Source of the DNA: Pseudomonas allokribbensis
Lineage (GTDB): Bacteria > Pseudomonadota > Gammaproteobacteria > Pseudomonadales > Pseudomonadaceae
Direction of reading: 5' to 3'
Length of the DNA: 64,000 nt
Assembly (NCBI RefSeq): GCF_014863605.1
Contig: NZ_CP062252.1
Location: forward strand, 1,373,001 to 1,437,000
Shown: one piece after another, positions 8,149-16,351 of the stretch
How the letters are laid out: the number at the start of each line of letters is the position of its first letter
Position numbering within the stretch: position 1 is the first letter of the stretch
The notes under the pieces: generated by a model
Database searches by the model: none
The model's input: only the letters and a program-made list of their open reading frames with translations
What the model was told of the DNA's origin: nothing
Program-made: the position numbers and the translations under genes

Positions 8149-8501
8149 GCAACTTCTCCTTCTGCACAGAGCCTTCGGCCCTGACGTGCGGCGTCAGTGC
8201 CGCGCTGCAAGAAAACAAACAGCCGGCAGCTCCTTTCCTGCCGTTAATAAAATGATCGGGAATACTTTGAATCTAGACCCTCAAAGCATTTCTCGCTCAT
8301 TGAGCATTGCGCCGCAAAGTCTTTCCTGGCAACTGCTTATTGTCGCTTTGCGAAGTGTTTTCACCGCTCGTCCGATGCCACGTCGAGGGCTGAATGCTCT
8401 GATTTACTAAGTTAAAGGCGCCGTACGACAACTTTGCGTCAACGACCGTACGCAAGGTGCACGCTCTTCAAGGATTTGCGGGTGGCAAGGAGGCGGGACA
8501 C
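8149..8501. other. 353-base intergenic region between divergent genes
   Basis: Holds the upstream region of the LOG gene (minus) and of the small gene at 8502 (plus). I see a short inverted repeat CTGACG-N5-CGTCAG at 8181-8197, a weak CGGCAG/CTGCCG hairpin near 8212-8235 and separated CGTACG repeats near 8421-8452. An open frame at 8147-8410 crosses it but has no ribosome site or family features. No RNA gene is recognisable. Confidence 0.4.
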
Positions 8502-8696
8502 ATGACCAGAGTCATTCTGGAGATCGATACGCAGCTGTATCGAATGCTGAAAGCATCGGCCGAGACCAATCATGTGAGTCTCGAAGAGGAGTGCTGCCGG
8601 CGCTTGTCGGGAGGGGATCGCCGTTCGCGTTATCTGCAGGCCTTGTTGGCCGAACTGCGCGCCGAGGATGAACAACGGCGCGCCAATTCCAGATAG
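8502..8696 (+). CDS. Small hypothetical protein, possible ribbon-helix-helix type
   Basis: A 64-residue protein: a short beta-like start (MTRVILEIDTQLYRML), a charged helix (KASAETNHVSLEEECCRRL), then a basic/acidic C-terminal helix ending RRANSR. The pattern of one strand and two helices is reminiscent of Arc/MetJ-type antitoxins or plasmid-stability proteins, but I cannot name a family and no toxin gene is adjacent. The ATG at 8502 has a near-perfect AGGAGG at about 8488-8493, which decides the start. Confidence 0.6.
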   Translation: MTRVILEIDTQLYRMLKASAETNHVSLEEECCRRLSGGDRRSRYLQALLAELRAEDEQRRANSR

Positions 8697-8712
8697 TTAC
8701 TTTTGCGGAAAG

Positions 8713-9138
8713 TTACTTTTTCTTCGCCGGTGCGGCTTTCGGGCAATCCGATTCCTGATAGCTGGCGGAACCGATTGCCTTGTTGGTCTTCACTTCGCTG
8801 AAGTCGTAACGCATCACGGCACCCTTGGCCATCAGCTTGCGGTACGACGGGTTGTTGCAGACCGAGGCGCCCAGCTGGAAATACACGGCCTTGGGATCGG
8901 CACGCATCTTGTCGGCGTGGCTTGCCTGCACGCTCAGGTGGTTGATCAGCGTGGTGCCTTCGACGGTGTAGCCCTGATCGAGAATGTCTTCGTTGATCGC
9001 TCGTGGCGTGCCGGCACTGCTTTGAGCAGCGACGTTTTGCAGTTCCTTGTTCAGGTTCTGTTCTTTCAGGGACGCAGCCTGTGCGCTGAAGGACAACGCC
9101 AGCGCAATGGCCGCGGTAGGAACGATAAGGCGCAGCAT
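8713..9138 (-). CDS. Small secreted protein of the PA3611 (quorum-sensing-regulated virulence factor) family
   Basis: A 141-residue protein with a clear Sec signal peptide (MLRLIVPTAAIALALSFSAQA, cleavage near 21) and a compact mature domain with two Cys (in ASVCNNPSY and ESDCPKA) that could form a disulfide. It matches my recollection of P. aeruginosa PA3611, a small periplasmic/secreted protein in the same recA-to-dgkA neighbourhood, annotated as quorum-sensing regulated. Its biochemical role is unknown. The C-terminal tail is Lys/Ala-rich (APAKKK). A longer open frame runs upstream to 10023 but lies antisense to the DTW gene and is not coding. Confidence 0.75.
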   Translation of the reverse strand: MLRLIVPTAAIALALSFSAQAASLKEQNLNKELQNVAAQSSAGTPRAINEDILDQGYTVEGTTLINHLSVQASHADKMRADPKAVYFQLGASVCNNPSYRKLMAKGAVMRYDFSEVKTNKAIGSASYQESDCPKAAPAKKK

Positions 9139-9327
9139 GAAACTCTCCTGATTCAGTGACTGGTGGTTCGACCAGCCCCGTGGCTGTGCGTTCAGTGGCG
9201 GCGAATTATAGGGGAGCCGGTCGGGAGGGTACAGGCTTGTGCCCGTCGCTCTGATAAACTGCCGGCCTTTATTGCCTTGCCGAGAGTTGTTCGTGTCGAG
9301 TTTTCCTGTCAGCCGGCGTCGCCCGCA

Positions 9328-10071
9328 ATGAACCATGCCCCCAACGCCGTGGCCCGCCTGCGCGATCAGCGTGAGGATGAGGGCATCAAGCCGATTCAGG
9401 CCCGAGGCTTTCGCTCCGAACGTTGCCGTGACTGTCGGGTGATCATCAGCCATTGCCTGTGCGCCTGGCGCCCGACTGTCGACACCCGTTCCGGTGTCTG
9501 CCTGATCATGACCGGCAAGGAAGTGTTCAAGCCGAGCAATACCGGCTGGCTGATTGCCGACATCGTGCAGGACAATCACGCCTTCATCTGGTCCCGGACC
9601 GAACCGGACGAGCAACTGCTGGCGCTGCTGAACGACCGGCAATGGCAGCCGTATCTGGTGTTCCCCGGCGAGTACGTCGAACCTTCGCGGGTGACCAACA
9701 CCGTGGATCTCGATAGCAGCAAGCGTCCGCTGTTCATTCTGCTGGACGCGACCTGGACCGAGGCCCGCAAGATTTTCCGCAAGAGCCCGTACTTCGACCG
9801 CTTGCCGATCCTCAGTCTGTTGCCCGACAAACTGTCGCGCTATCGCCTGCGTCGTTCGACCCGCAGCGAGCACCTGTGCACCGCCGAAGTGGCGGCGCTG
9901 TGCCTGGAACTGGCGGGCGACACGGACGCCGCGTCGGCGCTGGACGCCTATTTCGATGTGTTCAGCCAGCATTACCTGGGGGCCAAACAGCAGCTTGATG
10001 TGAACGTGTCGACGCCGGCCCATGCCGAGTTGCTGCCGTTCATTCGAAATGCGCAGCCGGTGCCCGTCTGA
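9328..10071 (+). CDS. tapT: DTW-domain tRNA-uridine aminocarboxypropyltransferase
   Basis: A 247-residue DTW-domain protein. The family transfers the 3-amino-3-carboxypropyl group of SAM to uridine (acp3U) in tRNA. It has a Cys-rich zinc-type N-terminus with C33-x2-C36 and C43-x-C45, the DATW signature variant at 140-143, and an RSEHLCTAE block near the C-terminus, all typical of the YfiP/TapT group. ATG 9328 is taken because it begins the conserved region; a longer frame to 9163 lacks a plausible ribosome site. Substrate tRNA position is inferred from the E. coli enzyme. Confidence 0.82.
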   Translation: MNHAPNAVARLRDQREDEGIKPIQARGFRSERCRDCRVIISHCLCAWRPTVDTRSGVCLIMTGKEVFKPSNTGWLIADIVQDNHAFIWSRTEPDEQLLALLNDRQWQPYLVFPGEYVEPSRVTNTVDLDSSKRPLFILLDATWTEARKIFRKSPYFDRLPILSLLPDKLSRYRLRRSTRSEHLCTAEVAALCLELAGDTDAASALDAYFDVFSQHYLGAKQQLDVNVSTPAHAELLPFIRNAQPVPV

Positions 10072-10300
10072 TACTGGCCCATACTGCTAAAGCAGTGGCC
10101 GTGTTGCTTGACCACCCCGGCTTCGCTGGGCATGCTTGGCGCCGATTGGGGTGCGGCCAAGGTTTGAAACGCCGTTTTTGTCCGTGATTGGCGTTGAACG
10201 TGCCCCTGTGGATGCCGCTGCAAAAGCGTCGGCATCTTGAGTTGCCTTGGTGAGACTCGAATGCATCGGGTCTGCCATCAAAAACAGGATCATTTGAAAA

Positions 10301-10951
10301 ATGGCCACATACGACATCCTGATTGCCGATGATCACCCTCTTTTTCGTAGCGCACTGCATCAAGCGGTGACGCTGGGCCTCGGCCCGGATGTACGGCTGG
10401 TGGAAGTGGCGAGCATCGCCGAGCTGGAAGCGCGTCTGACCGAGAAGGCTGACTGGGATCTGGTGCTGCTGGACCTGAACATGCCGGGCGCTTTCGGATT
10501 TTCCGGGCTGGTGATGTTGCGCGGGCAGTACCCGCAGATTCCGGTGGTGATGGTTTCGGCGCAGGAAGAAGCTTCGGTGATGGTCAAGTCGCGGGAGTTC
10601 GGCGCCAGCGGTTTCATTCCCAAGTCGAGCGACTTGAGCGTGATTCAGGAAGCCGTGCGCAAAGTACTGGACGGTGACGTGTTCTGGCCGCCACAGGCGT
10701 TCGAAGCGGTCAGCGTTTCGGATGAAGCCAAAGCTGCCAGCGATGGCCTGGCGAGCCTGACGCCGCAGCAGTTCCGGGTGCTGACCATGGTCTGCGAAGG
10801 CCTGCTCAACAAGCAGATCGCCTATGAGTTGAGCGTGTCGGAAGCGACCATCAAGGCCCACGTCACGGCGATCTTTCGCAAGCTGAACGTGCGGACCCGG
10901 ACTCAGGCAGCTTTACTCTTGCAACAACTTGAGTCAATTCCGAGCCAGTAA
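10301..10951 (+). CDS. erdR: LuxR-family response regulator ErdR
   Basis: A 216-residue response regulator. The receiver domain (1-120) has the acidic pair in IADDHPLF, the phospho-acceptor Asp in VLLDLNMPG, and the conserved Ser and Lys (VMVSAQ, IPKSS). The LuxR/NarL-type HTH is C-terminal (LTPQQFRVLTMVCEGLLNKQIAYELSVSEATIKAHV). The sequence and its position before dgkA match ErdR (PA3604), which with the hybrid kinase MxtR/CrbS controls acetate and ethanol use, including acsA. No kinase gene is nearby, as in other pseudomonads. Confidence 0.88.
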   Translation: MATYDILIADDHPLFRSALHQAVTLGLGPDVRLVEVASIAELEARLTEKADWDLVLLDLNMPGAFGFSGLVMLRGQYPQIPVVMVSAQEEASVMVKSREFGASGFIPKSSDLSVIQEAVRKVLDGDVFWPPQAFEAVSVSDEAKAASDGLASLTPQQFRVLTMVCEGLLNKQIAYELSVSEATIKAHVTAIFRKLNVRTRTQAALLLQQLESIPSQ

Positions 10952-11026
10952 TAGCTGGCGTCTTCACGCTTTTTTGACTTTCGTTGATCTAGCTTCCCCA
11001 CTTCTTTTTGGTCGGTTATCTACTTT

Positions 11027-11389
11027 ATGTCACCTTTCAAGGGCCAGACGGGCCTGAAACGCATCCTCAACGCTTCCGGTTACTCGCTGGACGGTTTGCG
11101 CGCAGCCTTCACCGGTGAAGCGGCGTTCCGTCAGCTGGTGCTGCTTAACGTGGTGCTGATTCCACTGACGTTCTTCCTGAATGTCAGCCGTGTCGAGCAG
11201 GCGTTGCTGATCGCTGTGTGCCTGCTGGCGCTGATCGTCGAGCTGCTGAACTCCGCGGTGGAGGCGGCCATCGACCGCATTTCCCTGGAGCTGCACCCAC
11301 TGTCCAAGAACGCCAAGGACATGGGCAGCGCCGCGCAATTCGTGGCACTGAGCATGATTGCCCTGGTGTGGGCGGTGATTCTGCTTTAA
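11027..11389 (+). CDS. dgkA: Diacylglycerol kinase DgkA
   Basis: A 120-residue integral membrane kinase that rephosphorylates diacylglycerol released during membrane-derived glucan and LPS modification. Three hydrophobic helices follow an amphipathic N-terminus (GLKRILNASGYSLDGL). The catalytic signature VELLNSAVEAAIDRIS, with its Glu residues, and KDMGSAAQ are intact. Length and order after erdR match P. aeruginosa. The ribosome site before ATG 11027 is poor. The stop codon overlaps that of the convergent finR gene. Confidence 0.93.
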   Translation: MSPFKGQTGLKRILNASGYSLDGLRAAFTGEAAFRQLVLLNVVLIPLTFFLNVSRVEQALLIAVCLLALIVELLNSAVEAAIDRISLELHPLSKNAKDMGSAAQFVALSMIALVWAVILL

Positions 11390-12312
11390 GCGATCGTCGG
11401 CAAGACGATCTCGTCGCTGCGCTGGACCCCGGCGGTGAAGGCGCGGCACAGATCGAGAAACTCGCGCATGGCGGAGGTCTGGTACTTCTGTTTGTGCCAG
11501 ATGAAGTAGAACTGTCGCGCCAGATCCAGATCCGGCGTCTCCACCGGCACCAGGCTGCCGCGCCGGAAGGCGTCACGCAGCGCCAGGCGCGAAATACAGC
11601 CAATCCCCAGACCTGATTCCACGGCGCGCTTGATCGCTTCCGTGTGTTCCAGCTCCAGACGAATGTTCAGCGCGCTGCGATGGTGACGCATGGCCTGATC
11701 GAAGGTCAGGCGGGTGCCGGAGCCTTGTTCGCGCAGAATCCACGCTTCGTGCGTCAACTCTTCCATGGTCGCGCTGCCGCGTTTGGCCAGTGGATGCTGC
11801 GGGGCGCAGAACACCACCAGCTCATCCTCGACCCAGCTCTGCACTTCGATGTCCGGGTGGCTGCAATCGCCTTCGATTAGACCCAGATCAATTTCGTAAT
11901 GCGCCACTTGCTGCACGATATTGGCAGTGTTCTGCACGTGCAGCTTCACTTGGCTTTCCGGGTGACGCTGCATGAAACCGCCGATCAGCAGGGTCGCCAG
12001 GTAATTGCCGATGGTCAGGGTCGCGCCCACCGACAGCGAGCCGAAACCGGATTTGCCGTTGAGCAGGTCCTCGATTTCCTTGGCCTGATCGAGCAGGGCC
12101 ACCGCTTGCGGCAATAACTGTTTGCCGAGGGCGTTGAGGCTCAGGCGTTTGCCGGCGCGGTCGAACAGCTGGCAGCTGGACTGGCGCTCCAGTTCGGTGA
12201 TGGAAGTGCTGGCGGCCGATTGCGACAGGTTGAGCAGACCCGCAGCACGGGACACACTTTCCTGCTGGGCGACGGCGACGAAGACTTGCAGTTGACGAAG
12301 AGTAAATCGCAT
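11386..12312 (-). CDS. finR: LysR-type regulator FinR
   Basis: A 308-residue LysR regulator. The winged HTH is at residues 1-60 (FTLRQLQVFVAVAQQESVSR, then SQSAASTSITELE) and the two-lobed effector domain follows. It is divergent from fpr, the arrangement of finR-fpr in P. putida, where FinR activates fpr under superoxide or oxidative stress. ATG 12312 starts the HTH directly; upstream in-frame codons would read into the operator region. Its stop overlaps dgkA's on the other strand by a few bases. Confidence 0.85.
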   Translation of the reverse strand: MRFTLRQLQVFVAVAQQESVSRAAGLLNLSQSAASTSITELERQSSCQLFDRAGKRLSLNALGKQLLPQAVALLDQAKEIEDLLNGKSGFGSLSVGATLTIGNYLATLLIGGFMQRHPESQVKLHVQNTANIVQQVAHYEIDLGLIEGDCSHPDIEVQSWVEDELVVFCAPQHPLAKRGSATMEELTHEAWILREQGSGTRLTFDQAMRHHRSALNIRLELEHTEAIKRAVESGLGIGCISRLALRDAFRRGSLVPVETPDLDLARQFYFIWHKQKYQTSAMREFLDLCRAFTAGVQRSDEIVLPTIA

Positions 12313-12324
12313 ATCGATATAACC

Positions 12325-12337
12325 GATAACCCTTATC
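12325..12337. promoter_or_regulatory. Candidate FinR operator in the finR-fpr intergenic region
   Basis: GATAACCCTTATC is a dyad (GATAA-N3-TTATC) just upstream of the finR start, inside an AT-rich divergent promoter region. LysR regulators typically bind such dyads between divergent genes. The binding itself is inferred. Confidence 0.4.
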
Positions 12338-12456
12338 TTAATAATCCAGTTAACAGATATTGTCGGCGCTATTAGAATGCGATGCAATTGCGCACCGTCG
12401 GCATTCTTCAAGACCAGCCGGGCAAGCGCAGATCAATCTCCAGGAGTCCCACGTAC

Positions 12457-13236
12457 ATGAGCAACATGAACCACGAGCGTGTCCTCAGTGTTCATCACTG
12501 GAACGACACTCTGTTCAGCTTCAAGTGCACCCGCGATCCGGGCCTGCGCTTCGAGAACGGTCAGTTCGTGATGATCGGCCTGCAACAGCCCAACGGCCGC
12601 CCGCTTATGCGCGCTTACTCGATCGCCAGCCCGAACTGGGAAGAGCATCTCGAGTTCTTCAGCATCAAGGTGCAGGACGGTCCGCTGACCTCCCAGCTGC
12701 AGCACCTGAAGGAAGGCGACGAGATCATCATCTCGAAGAAGCCTACCGGCACCCTGGTGCTGGACGACCTGAACCCGGGCAAGCATTTGTACCTGCTGAG
12801 CACCGGCACCGGTCTGGCGCCGTTCATGAGCGTGATCCAGGACCCGGAAACCTACGAGCGCTTCGAGAAAGTGATCCTGGTTCACGGTGTTCGTTACGTC
12901 AACGAAGTCGCCTACCGCGAGTTCATCACCGAGCACCTGCCGCAGAACGAATTCTTCGGCGAGGCGCTGCGTGACAAGCTGATCTACTACCCGACCGTGA
13001 CCCGCGAACCGTTCGAGAATCAGGGTCGTCTGACCGACCTGATGCGCAGCGGCAAGCTGTTCAGCGACATCGGCCTGCCACCGATCAACCCGCAGGACGA
13101 CCGCGCGATGATCTGCGGCAGCCCGAGCATGCTCGACGAGACCAGCGAAGTGCTCGACAGCTTCGGCCTGAAGATCTCGGCGCGGATGCGCGAGCCGGGT
13201 GATTACCTGATCGAGCGTGCGTTCGTCGAGAAGTAA
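12457..13236 (+). CDS. fpr: Ferredoxin--NADP+ reductase Fpr
   Basis: A 259-residue bacterial-type (subclass I) ferredoxin/flavodoxin-NADP reductase. The FAD-binding RAYSIAS motif is at 52-58 and the NADP-binding STGTGLAPFMS at about 115-125. MICGSPSML and a C-terminal ending AFVEK are typical of pseudomonad Fpr. It moves electrons between NADPH and ferredoxin/flavodoxin for oxidative-stress defence and iron release. The ATG follows CAGGAG. Divergent finR and the dyad at 12325 suggest FinR activation. Terminated at 13315. Confidence 0.96.
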   Translation: MSNMNHERVLSVHHWNDTLFSFKCTRDPGLRFENGQFVMIGLQQPNGRPLMRAYSIASPNWEEHLEFFSIKVQDGPLTSQLQHLKEGDEIIISKKPTGTLVLDDLNPGKHLYLLSTGTGLAPFMSVIQDPETYERFEKVILVHGVRYVNEVAYREFITEHLPQNEFFGEALRDKLIYYPTVTREPFENQGRLTDLMRSGKLFSDIGLPPINPQDDRAMICGSPSMLDETSEVLDSFGLKISARMREPGDYLIERAFVEK

Positions 13237-13272
13237 GCTGTTTATAGGTGACGCAGAGCGTCACTGGATGCA

Positions 13273-13308
13273 TTCCCACGCAGACGGTTCGACGCCTCGA
13301 CGTGGGAA
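13273..13308. repeat. Imperfect palindrome of the TTCCCACG/CGTGGGAA intergenic family
   Basis: TTCCCACG (13273-13280) and CGTGGGAA (13301-13308) face each other across 20 bases between fpr and trmO. Related GTTCCCAC palindromes occur at 41638, 44238 and 50338, so this is a dispersed REP-like element of the genome. Confidence 0.6.
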
Positions 13309-13314
13309 CGATCA

Positions 13315-13349
13315 GCCCGCGTTGCCTGAGAAGGCAACGCGGGCTTTTT
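13315..13349. terminator. Terminator between fpr and trmO
   Basis: GCCCGCGTTGCCT pairs perfectly with AGGCAACGCGGGC around a GAGA loop and is followed by five T. Serves fpr on the plus strand and lies directly after the REP-like palindrome. Confidence 0.9.
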
Positions 13350-13361
13350 CGTTTCCGGGAT

Positions 13362-14069
13362 TTAGTCGTTGGCGGGGATGACTTCCAGGACGCGGATCTG
13401 CTCCGGCGTCGGATAGTGCCAACGCACATCCAGATCCCAGAACTGCGCACCGTATTCGCGCTCTGGCGCGGGCGTCTGATACGCCGGACGCGGATCCTGG
13501 GCCAGACATTGCTCGATCAGCTCGACCAAAGGTTCGGTAAGGCGCTGAGCGTGCGTATGCGCCTGTTGCAGCGCCGCGTCTGTCCACTGCACGTCGATCA
13601 GTTGCGGCGCGGCACTGGCGATGCTGTTGGAGGCGTCAGCGATGATATCGGCGTAGGGCACGTAGGGTTTGATGTCGAGAATCGGCGTGCCGTCCAGCAG
13701 GTCGATGCCGGAGATGAACAAGCGATCGGCCTCGACCTTGTCCAGCTTCACCACCGACTGACCGATGCCGTTCGGCCGGTGAGTGGCGCGGGTGGCAAAC
13801 ACGCCCATGGACTTGTTGCCGCCCAGGCGGGGAGGGCGGACTTTGAGTCGCGGCTTTTCCTCCAGCGCCTGATGGAACAGGAACAGCAGCCAGACATGGC
13901 TGACCTGCTCCAATCCTTGCACCGCATCGCCCTGATCGAACGGCGCCACCAGTTCCAGCACGCCACGGGCGGCGGGGGCCAGTTGCGGCTGGCGCGGGAT
14001 GGCGAACTTCTCCTTGAAGCAGGAGCGGACGAAGCCGATGGGGGAGACGCTGTAAGTCATGGTTTGCAT
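13362..14069 (-). CDS. trmO: tRNA (N6-threonylcarbamoyladenosine-37-N6)-methyltransferase TrmO
   Basis: A 235-residue TrmO/TsaA (UPF0066) protein, which methylates t6A37 of some tRNAs using SAM. The family blocks are visible: YSVSPIGFVRSCF near the start, LEQVSHVWLLFLFH, KVRPPRLGGNKSMGVFATRATHRPNGIGQSVVKL, and GIDLLDGTPILDIKPYVPYAD. The C-terminal ~70 residues form the smaller RHH-like domain. The true start may be the in-frame ATG at 14060 (MTYSVSP), three codons in. Adjacent to rhlG on the same strand, 50 bases apart. Confidence 0.9.
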   Translation of the reverse strand: MQTMTYSVSPIGFVRSCFKEKFAIPRQPQLAPAARGVLELVAPFDQGDAVQGLEQVSHVWLLFLFHQALEEKPRLKVRPPRLGGNKSMGVFATRATHRPNGIGQSVVKLDKVEADRLFISGIDLLDGTPILDIKPYVPYADIIADASNSIASAAPQLIDVQWTDAALQQAHTHAQRLTEPLVELIEQCLAQDPRPAYQTPAPEREYGAQFWDLDVRWHYPTPEQIRVLEVIPAND

Positions 14070-14119
14070 TCGAAACGGAGCAGGGCGGGCATGATAACCC
14101 GTCCGGGCGCGTCGCCGGT

Positions 14120-14890
14120 CTACAGACTGAACCCGCCATCCAGCGGAATGATATTCCCGGTCATGTAGGCCCCGGCAGTGCTCGCCAGGCTGATCGCCAG
14201 CGCCGCCATTTCTTCTTCGCGGCCCCAGCGTTTCATCGGAATCAGCGCAGTGTCCTCGGCCAGTGCCTGCTGGTCACTGCCGATGTGCTGGGTCATCTTG
14301 CTCGGGAAGCGCCCCGGCGCGATGACGTTGACGTTGATGTGCTGGCTCACCAGTTCACGAGCGAGAATCCGCGACAGTTGATGCAGGGCCGCTTTGCTCG
14401 GCCCGTAGGCGTAGGCCTGTTCGCCGAAGGAAGAGATTCCCGCCACTGAGCCGATGTTGATGATCCGCGCGGGATTCGCTGCCGAGCCAGCCTTGCGCAG
14501 CAAAGGCAGGAATTGCTGGATGCAACTGAACACCGAGGTCACGTTGAGCTGCATGACCTTTTCCCAGCCCTTGACCGGGTAGCTCTCCAGCGGCGCGCCC
14601 CAGGTGGTGCCGGCGTTGTTCACCAGAATGTCCAGATGGGTAATCTGTTCGCCCAATCGAGCTGCCAGTTCTTTTACGCCTTCTTCGGTCGCCAGATTCG
14701 CTGCCACCCCCTGGCAGGAGCCCAATGCACCGAGTTCTTCAGCGGTTTGATGACAGGCTTCAGCGTCCCGGGAGCAGACATACACACGGGCGCCAGCCTC
14801 GACAAACGCCTTGGCGATCATTTTGCCGATACCACGGGTGCCGCCGGTCACCAGGGCGGTGCGGCCTTGCAGGGAAAAATACGGGTGCAT
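14120..14890 (-). CDS. rhlG: Short-chain dehydrogenase RhlG-type
   Basis: A 256-residue classical SDR. The nucleotide motif TGGTRGIG is near residue 16, followed by NNAG, the catalytic Ser in INIGSVAG, and YGPSK as the YxxxK pair. The start MHPYFSLQGRTALVTGG and the segment WEKVMQLNVTSVFSCIQQ match P. aeruginosa RhlG (PA3387) very closely. RhlG is an NADPH-dependent beta-ketoacyl reductase linked to rhamnolipid/PHA precursors, though its role in rhamnolipid supply is disputed. No rhlAB genes are in the window, so the pathway here is unknown. Confidence 0.85.
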   Translation of the reverse strand: MHPYFSLQGRTALVTGGTRGIGKMIAKAFVEAGARVYVCSRDAEACHQTAEELGALGSCQGVAANLATEEGVKELAARLGEQITHLDILVNNAGTTWGAPLESYPVKGWEKVMQLNVTSVFSCIQQFLPLLRKAGSAANPARIINIGSVAGISSFGEQAYAYGPSKAALHQLSRILARELVSQHINVNVIAPGRFPSKMTQHIGSDQQALAEDTALIPMKRWGREEEMAALAISLASTAGAYMTGNIIPLDGGFSL

Positions 14891-14983
14891 GGCGAATCCT
14901 GAGGGCTAGGGTTCAGTACACCCTAGTCGCCGGCCGCGAAAAGCGGAGCCACTATTTTTGCAGGGAATGGAGGGGCATGCATG

Positions 14984-15007
14984 AAAACGGCGACCGAAGT
15001 CGCCGTT
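14984..15007 (-). terminator. Terminator after the DUF1456 gene
   Basis: On the minus strand AACGGCGAC and GTCGCCGTT close a TTCG tetraloop, followed by TTTT. It lies 11 bases after the stop of the DUF1456 gene. Confidence 0.75.
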
Positions 15008-15017
15008 CTGAAAGGGA

Positions 15018-15485
15018 TCAGCCGCGAACGCGCAGCGTCAGACCCTTGAGGAAATTGCGCAGCAACTGGTCGCCGCACGGACGGTAGTTGGTGTGGCCGA
15101 CCTTGCGGAACAGCGCGCTCAACTCAGGCTTGGACACCGGAAACTCGGCGGCCTTGAGAATCGCGTGCATGTCGTCTTCTTTCAGTTCGAAGGCCACGCG
15201 CAGCTTTTTCAGGATGATGTTGTTGGTCACTGGCACTTCGATTGGCTGCGGCGGACGGCTTTCGTCCTTGCCGCGCTTGAACACCACCAGGCCGTCGAGG
15301 AAGTGAGCGATGACTTCGTCCGGGCAGCGCACGAAACCTTCTTCGTCTTCTTCTTTCTTGTCGAGCCAGGTCACCACGTCGGCGAGGGTCACGTCCAGGC
15401 CGCCGAGTTTGATGATCTCGACGACTTTCTTGTCGCTGATGTCGAGCATGTAGCGCACGCTGCGCAATACGTCGTTATGAACCAT
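15018..15485 (-). CDS. DUF1456 (YehS-like) protein
   Basis: A 155-residue protein of the YehS/DUF1456 family. It contains two copies of the ~65-residue helical repeat: NDVLRSVRYMLDISDKKVVEIIKLGG with LADVVTWL, and NNIILKKLRVAFELKEDDMHAILKAAEF with SKPELSALFRK. The repeats are joined by an acidic linker. Function is unknown. The monocistronic context, with its own terminator at 14984, gives no clue. Confidence 0.85.
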   Translation of the reverse strand: MVHNDVLRSVRYMLDISDKKVVEIIKLGGLDVTLADVVTWLDKKEEDEEGFVRCPDEVIAHFLDGLVVFKRGKDESRPPQPIEVPVTNNIILKKLRVAFELKEDDMHAILKAAEFPVSKPELSALFRKVGHTNYRPCGDQLLRNFLKGLTLRVRG

Positions 15486-15558
15486 GTTTGCAGTCCTGAT
15501 CTTTCGCTGTGGGCACCGCGCAGGCGCGATGCCGGAATGTGTGGCGGCAACAGAGGCC

Positions 15559-16269
15559 TTAGAACTTCTCTTTGCCGGACAGGTAGCGCCATTGGCCGGC
15601 CGGCACCTTGCCGATCGATACGCCGCCGATGCGGATGCGGCGGATGCCGACGACCTTCAGCCCGACCGCTTCGCAGAACTGGGCGATGATCCCCGGCTGC
15701 GGGTTCTTCATGGCGAAGCGCAGACGGTTTTCGTTCTGCCAGCTGGCCTTGACCGGCGGCAGCTCCTTGCCCTTGTGGGTGAGGCCGTGCTGCAGGCGAT
15801 TGAGGCCGTGAGCGACCATCTCGCCCTCGACTTCGACCACGTATTCCTGCTCGATCTTGGCCGCGTCGGCGGTGAGCTTGCGCAGCACTTTCCAGTCCTG
15901 GGTGAACACCAGCAGGCCGCTGGCCTTGGGTTGCAGGTCGGCACTGGCGGTCAGGCGCAGGAAATGCCCGCGCAGCGGACGCTTGCCGTAGCGGTGCTCT
16001 TCGCTGAGGGTCTCGGCGTTCAGCGACTGCATGGCGGTGTCGGTGTCCATGCCCGCCGGTACGTTGAGCAGGATGGTCACCGGCTCCGGCGCGGTGGCCT
16101 TGGCGTCCTTGTCGAGCTCGACTTTCTGGTCGCCGACCTTGAACTGCGGCTCGTCGATGACTTCGCCGTCCACGGTGACCCAGCCGCCCTCGATGAACAG
16201 CTCGGCCTCCCGGCGGGAGCAACCGACCAGTTCGATGAGGCGTTTGGAGAGGCGAATCGGGTCAGTCAT
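15559..16269 (-). CDS. rRNA pseudouridine synthase of the RsuA/RluF family (divergent active site)
   Basis: A 236-residue protein. Residues 5-60 form an S4 RNA-binding domain (RLSKRLIELVGCSRREAELFIEGGWVTVDG), and the RsuA/RluB/E/F-type catalytic domain follows. The family normally carries GRLDxxTxGLLL with a catalytic Asp. Here the aligned stretch is ASADLQPKASGLLVFTQD (109-126), where the expected Asp position is Gln113 unless two residues are inserted. KLTADAAKIEQEYVV and the C-terminal VGIRRIRIGGVSIG fit the family. I start at ATG 16269, as the longer frame lacks a ribosome site. Confidence 0.82.
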   Translation of the reverse strand: MTDPIRLSKRLIELVGCSRREAELFIEGGWVTVDGEVIDEPQFKVGDQKVELDKDAKATAPEPVTILLNVPAGMDTDTAMQSLNAETLSEEHRYGKRPLRGHFLRLTASADLQPKASGLLVFTQDWKVLRKLTADAAKIEQEYVVEVEGEMVAHGLNRLQHGLTHKGKELPPVKASWQNENRLRFAMKNPQPGIIAQFCEAVGLKVVGIRRIRIGGVSIGKVPAGQWRYLSGKEKF

Positions 16270-16351
16270 GACAGGGCCGTAACAAAAAAGGGGTGGGCAT
16301 TGTACCTGCCTGGCGCCGGTTAATCGCGATTGCATTTGTACGCTGTGGCTT

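Noticed and set aside
8147..8410. 87-codon plus-strand frame in the LOG upstream region
   Set aside because: No ribosome site, no family features and starts inside another gene's leader.
9163..9327. Upstream extension of the DTW-domain gene
   Set aside because: Lies before the conserved N-terminus, without a ribosome site; ATG 9328 is preferred.
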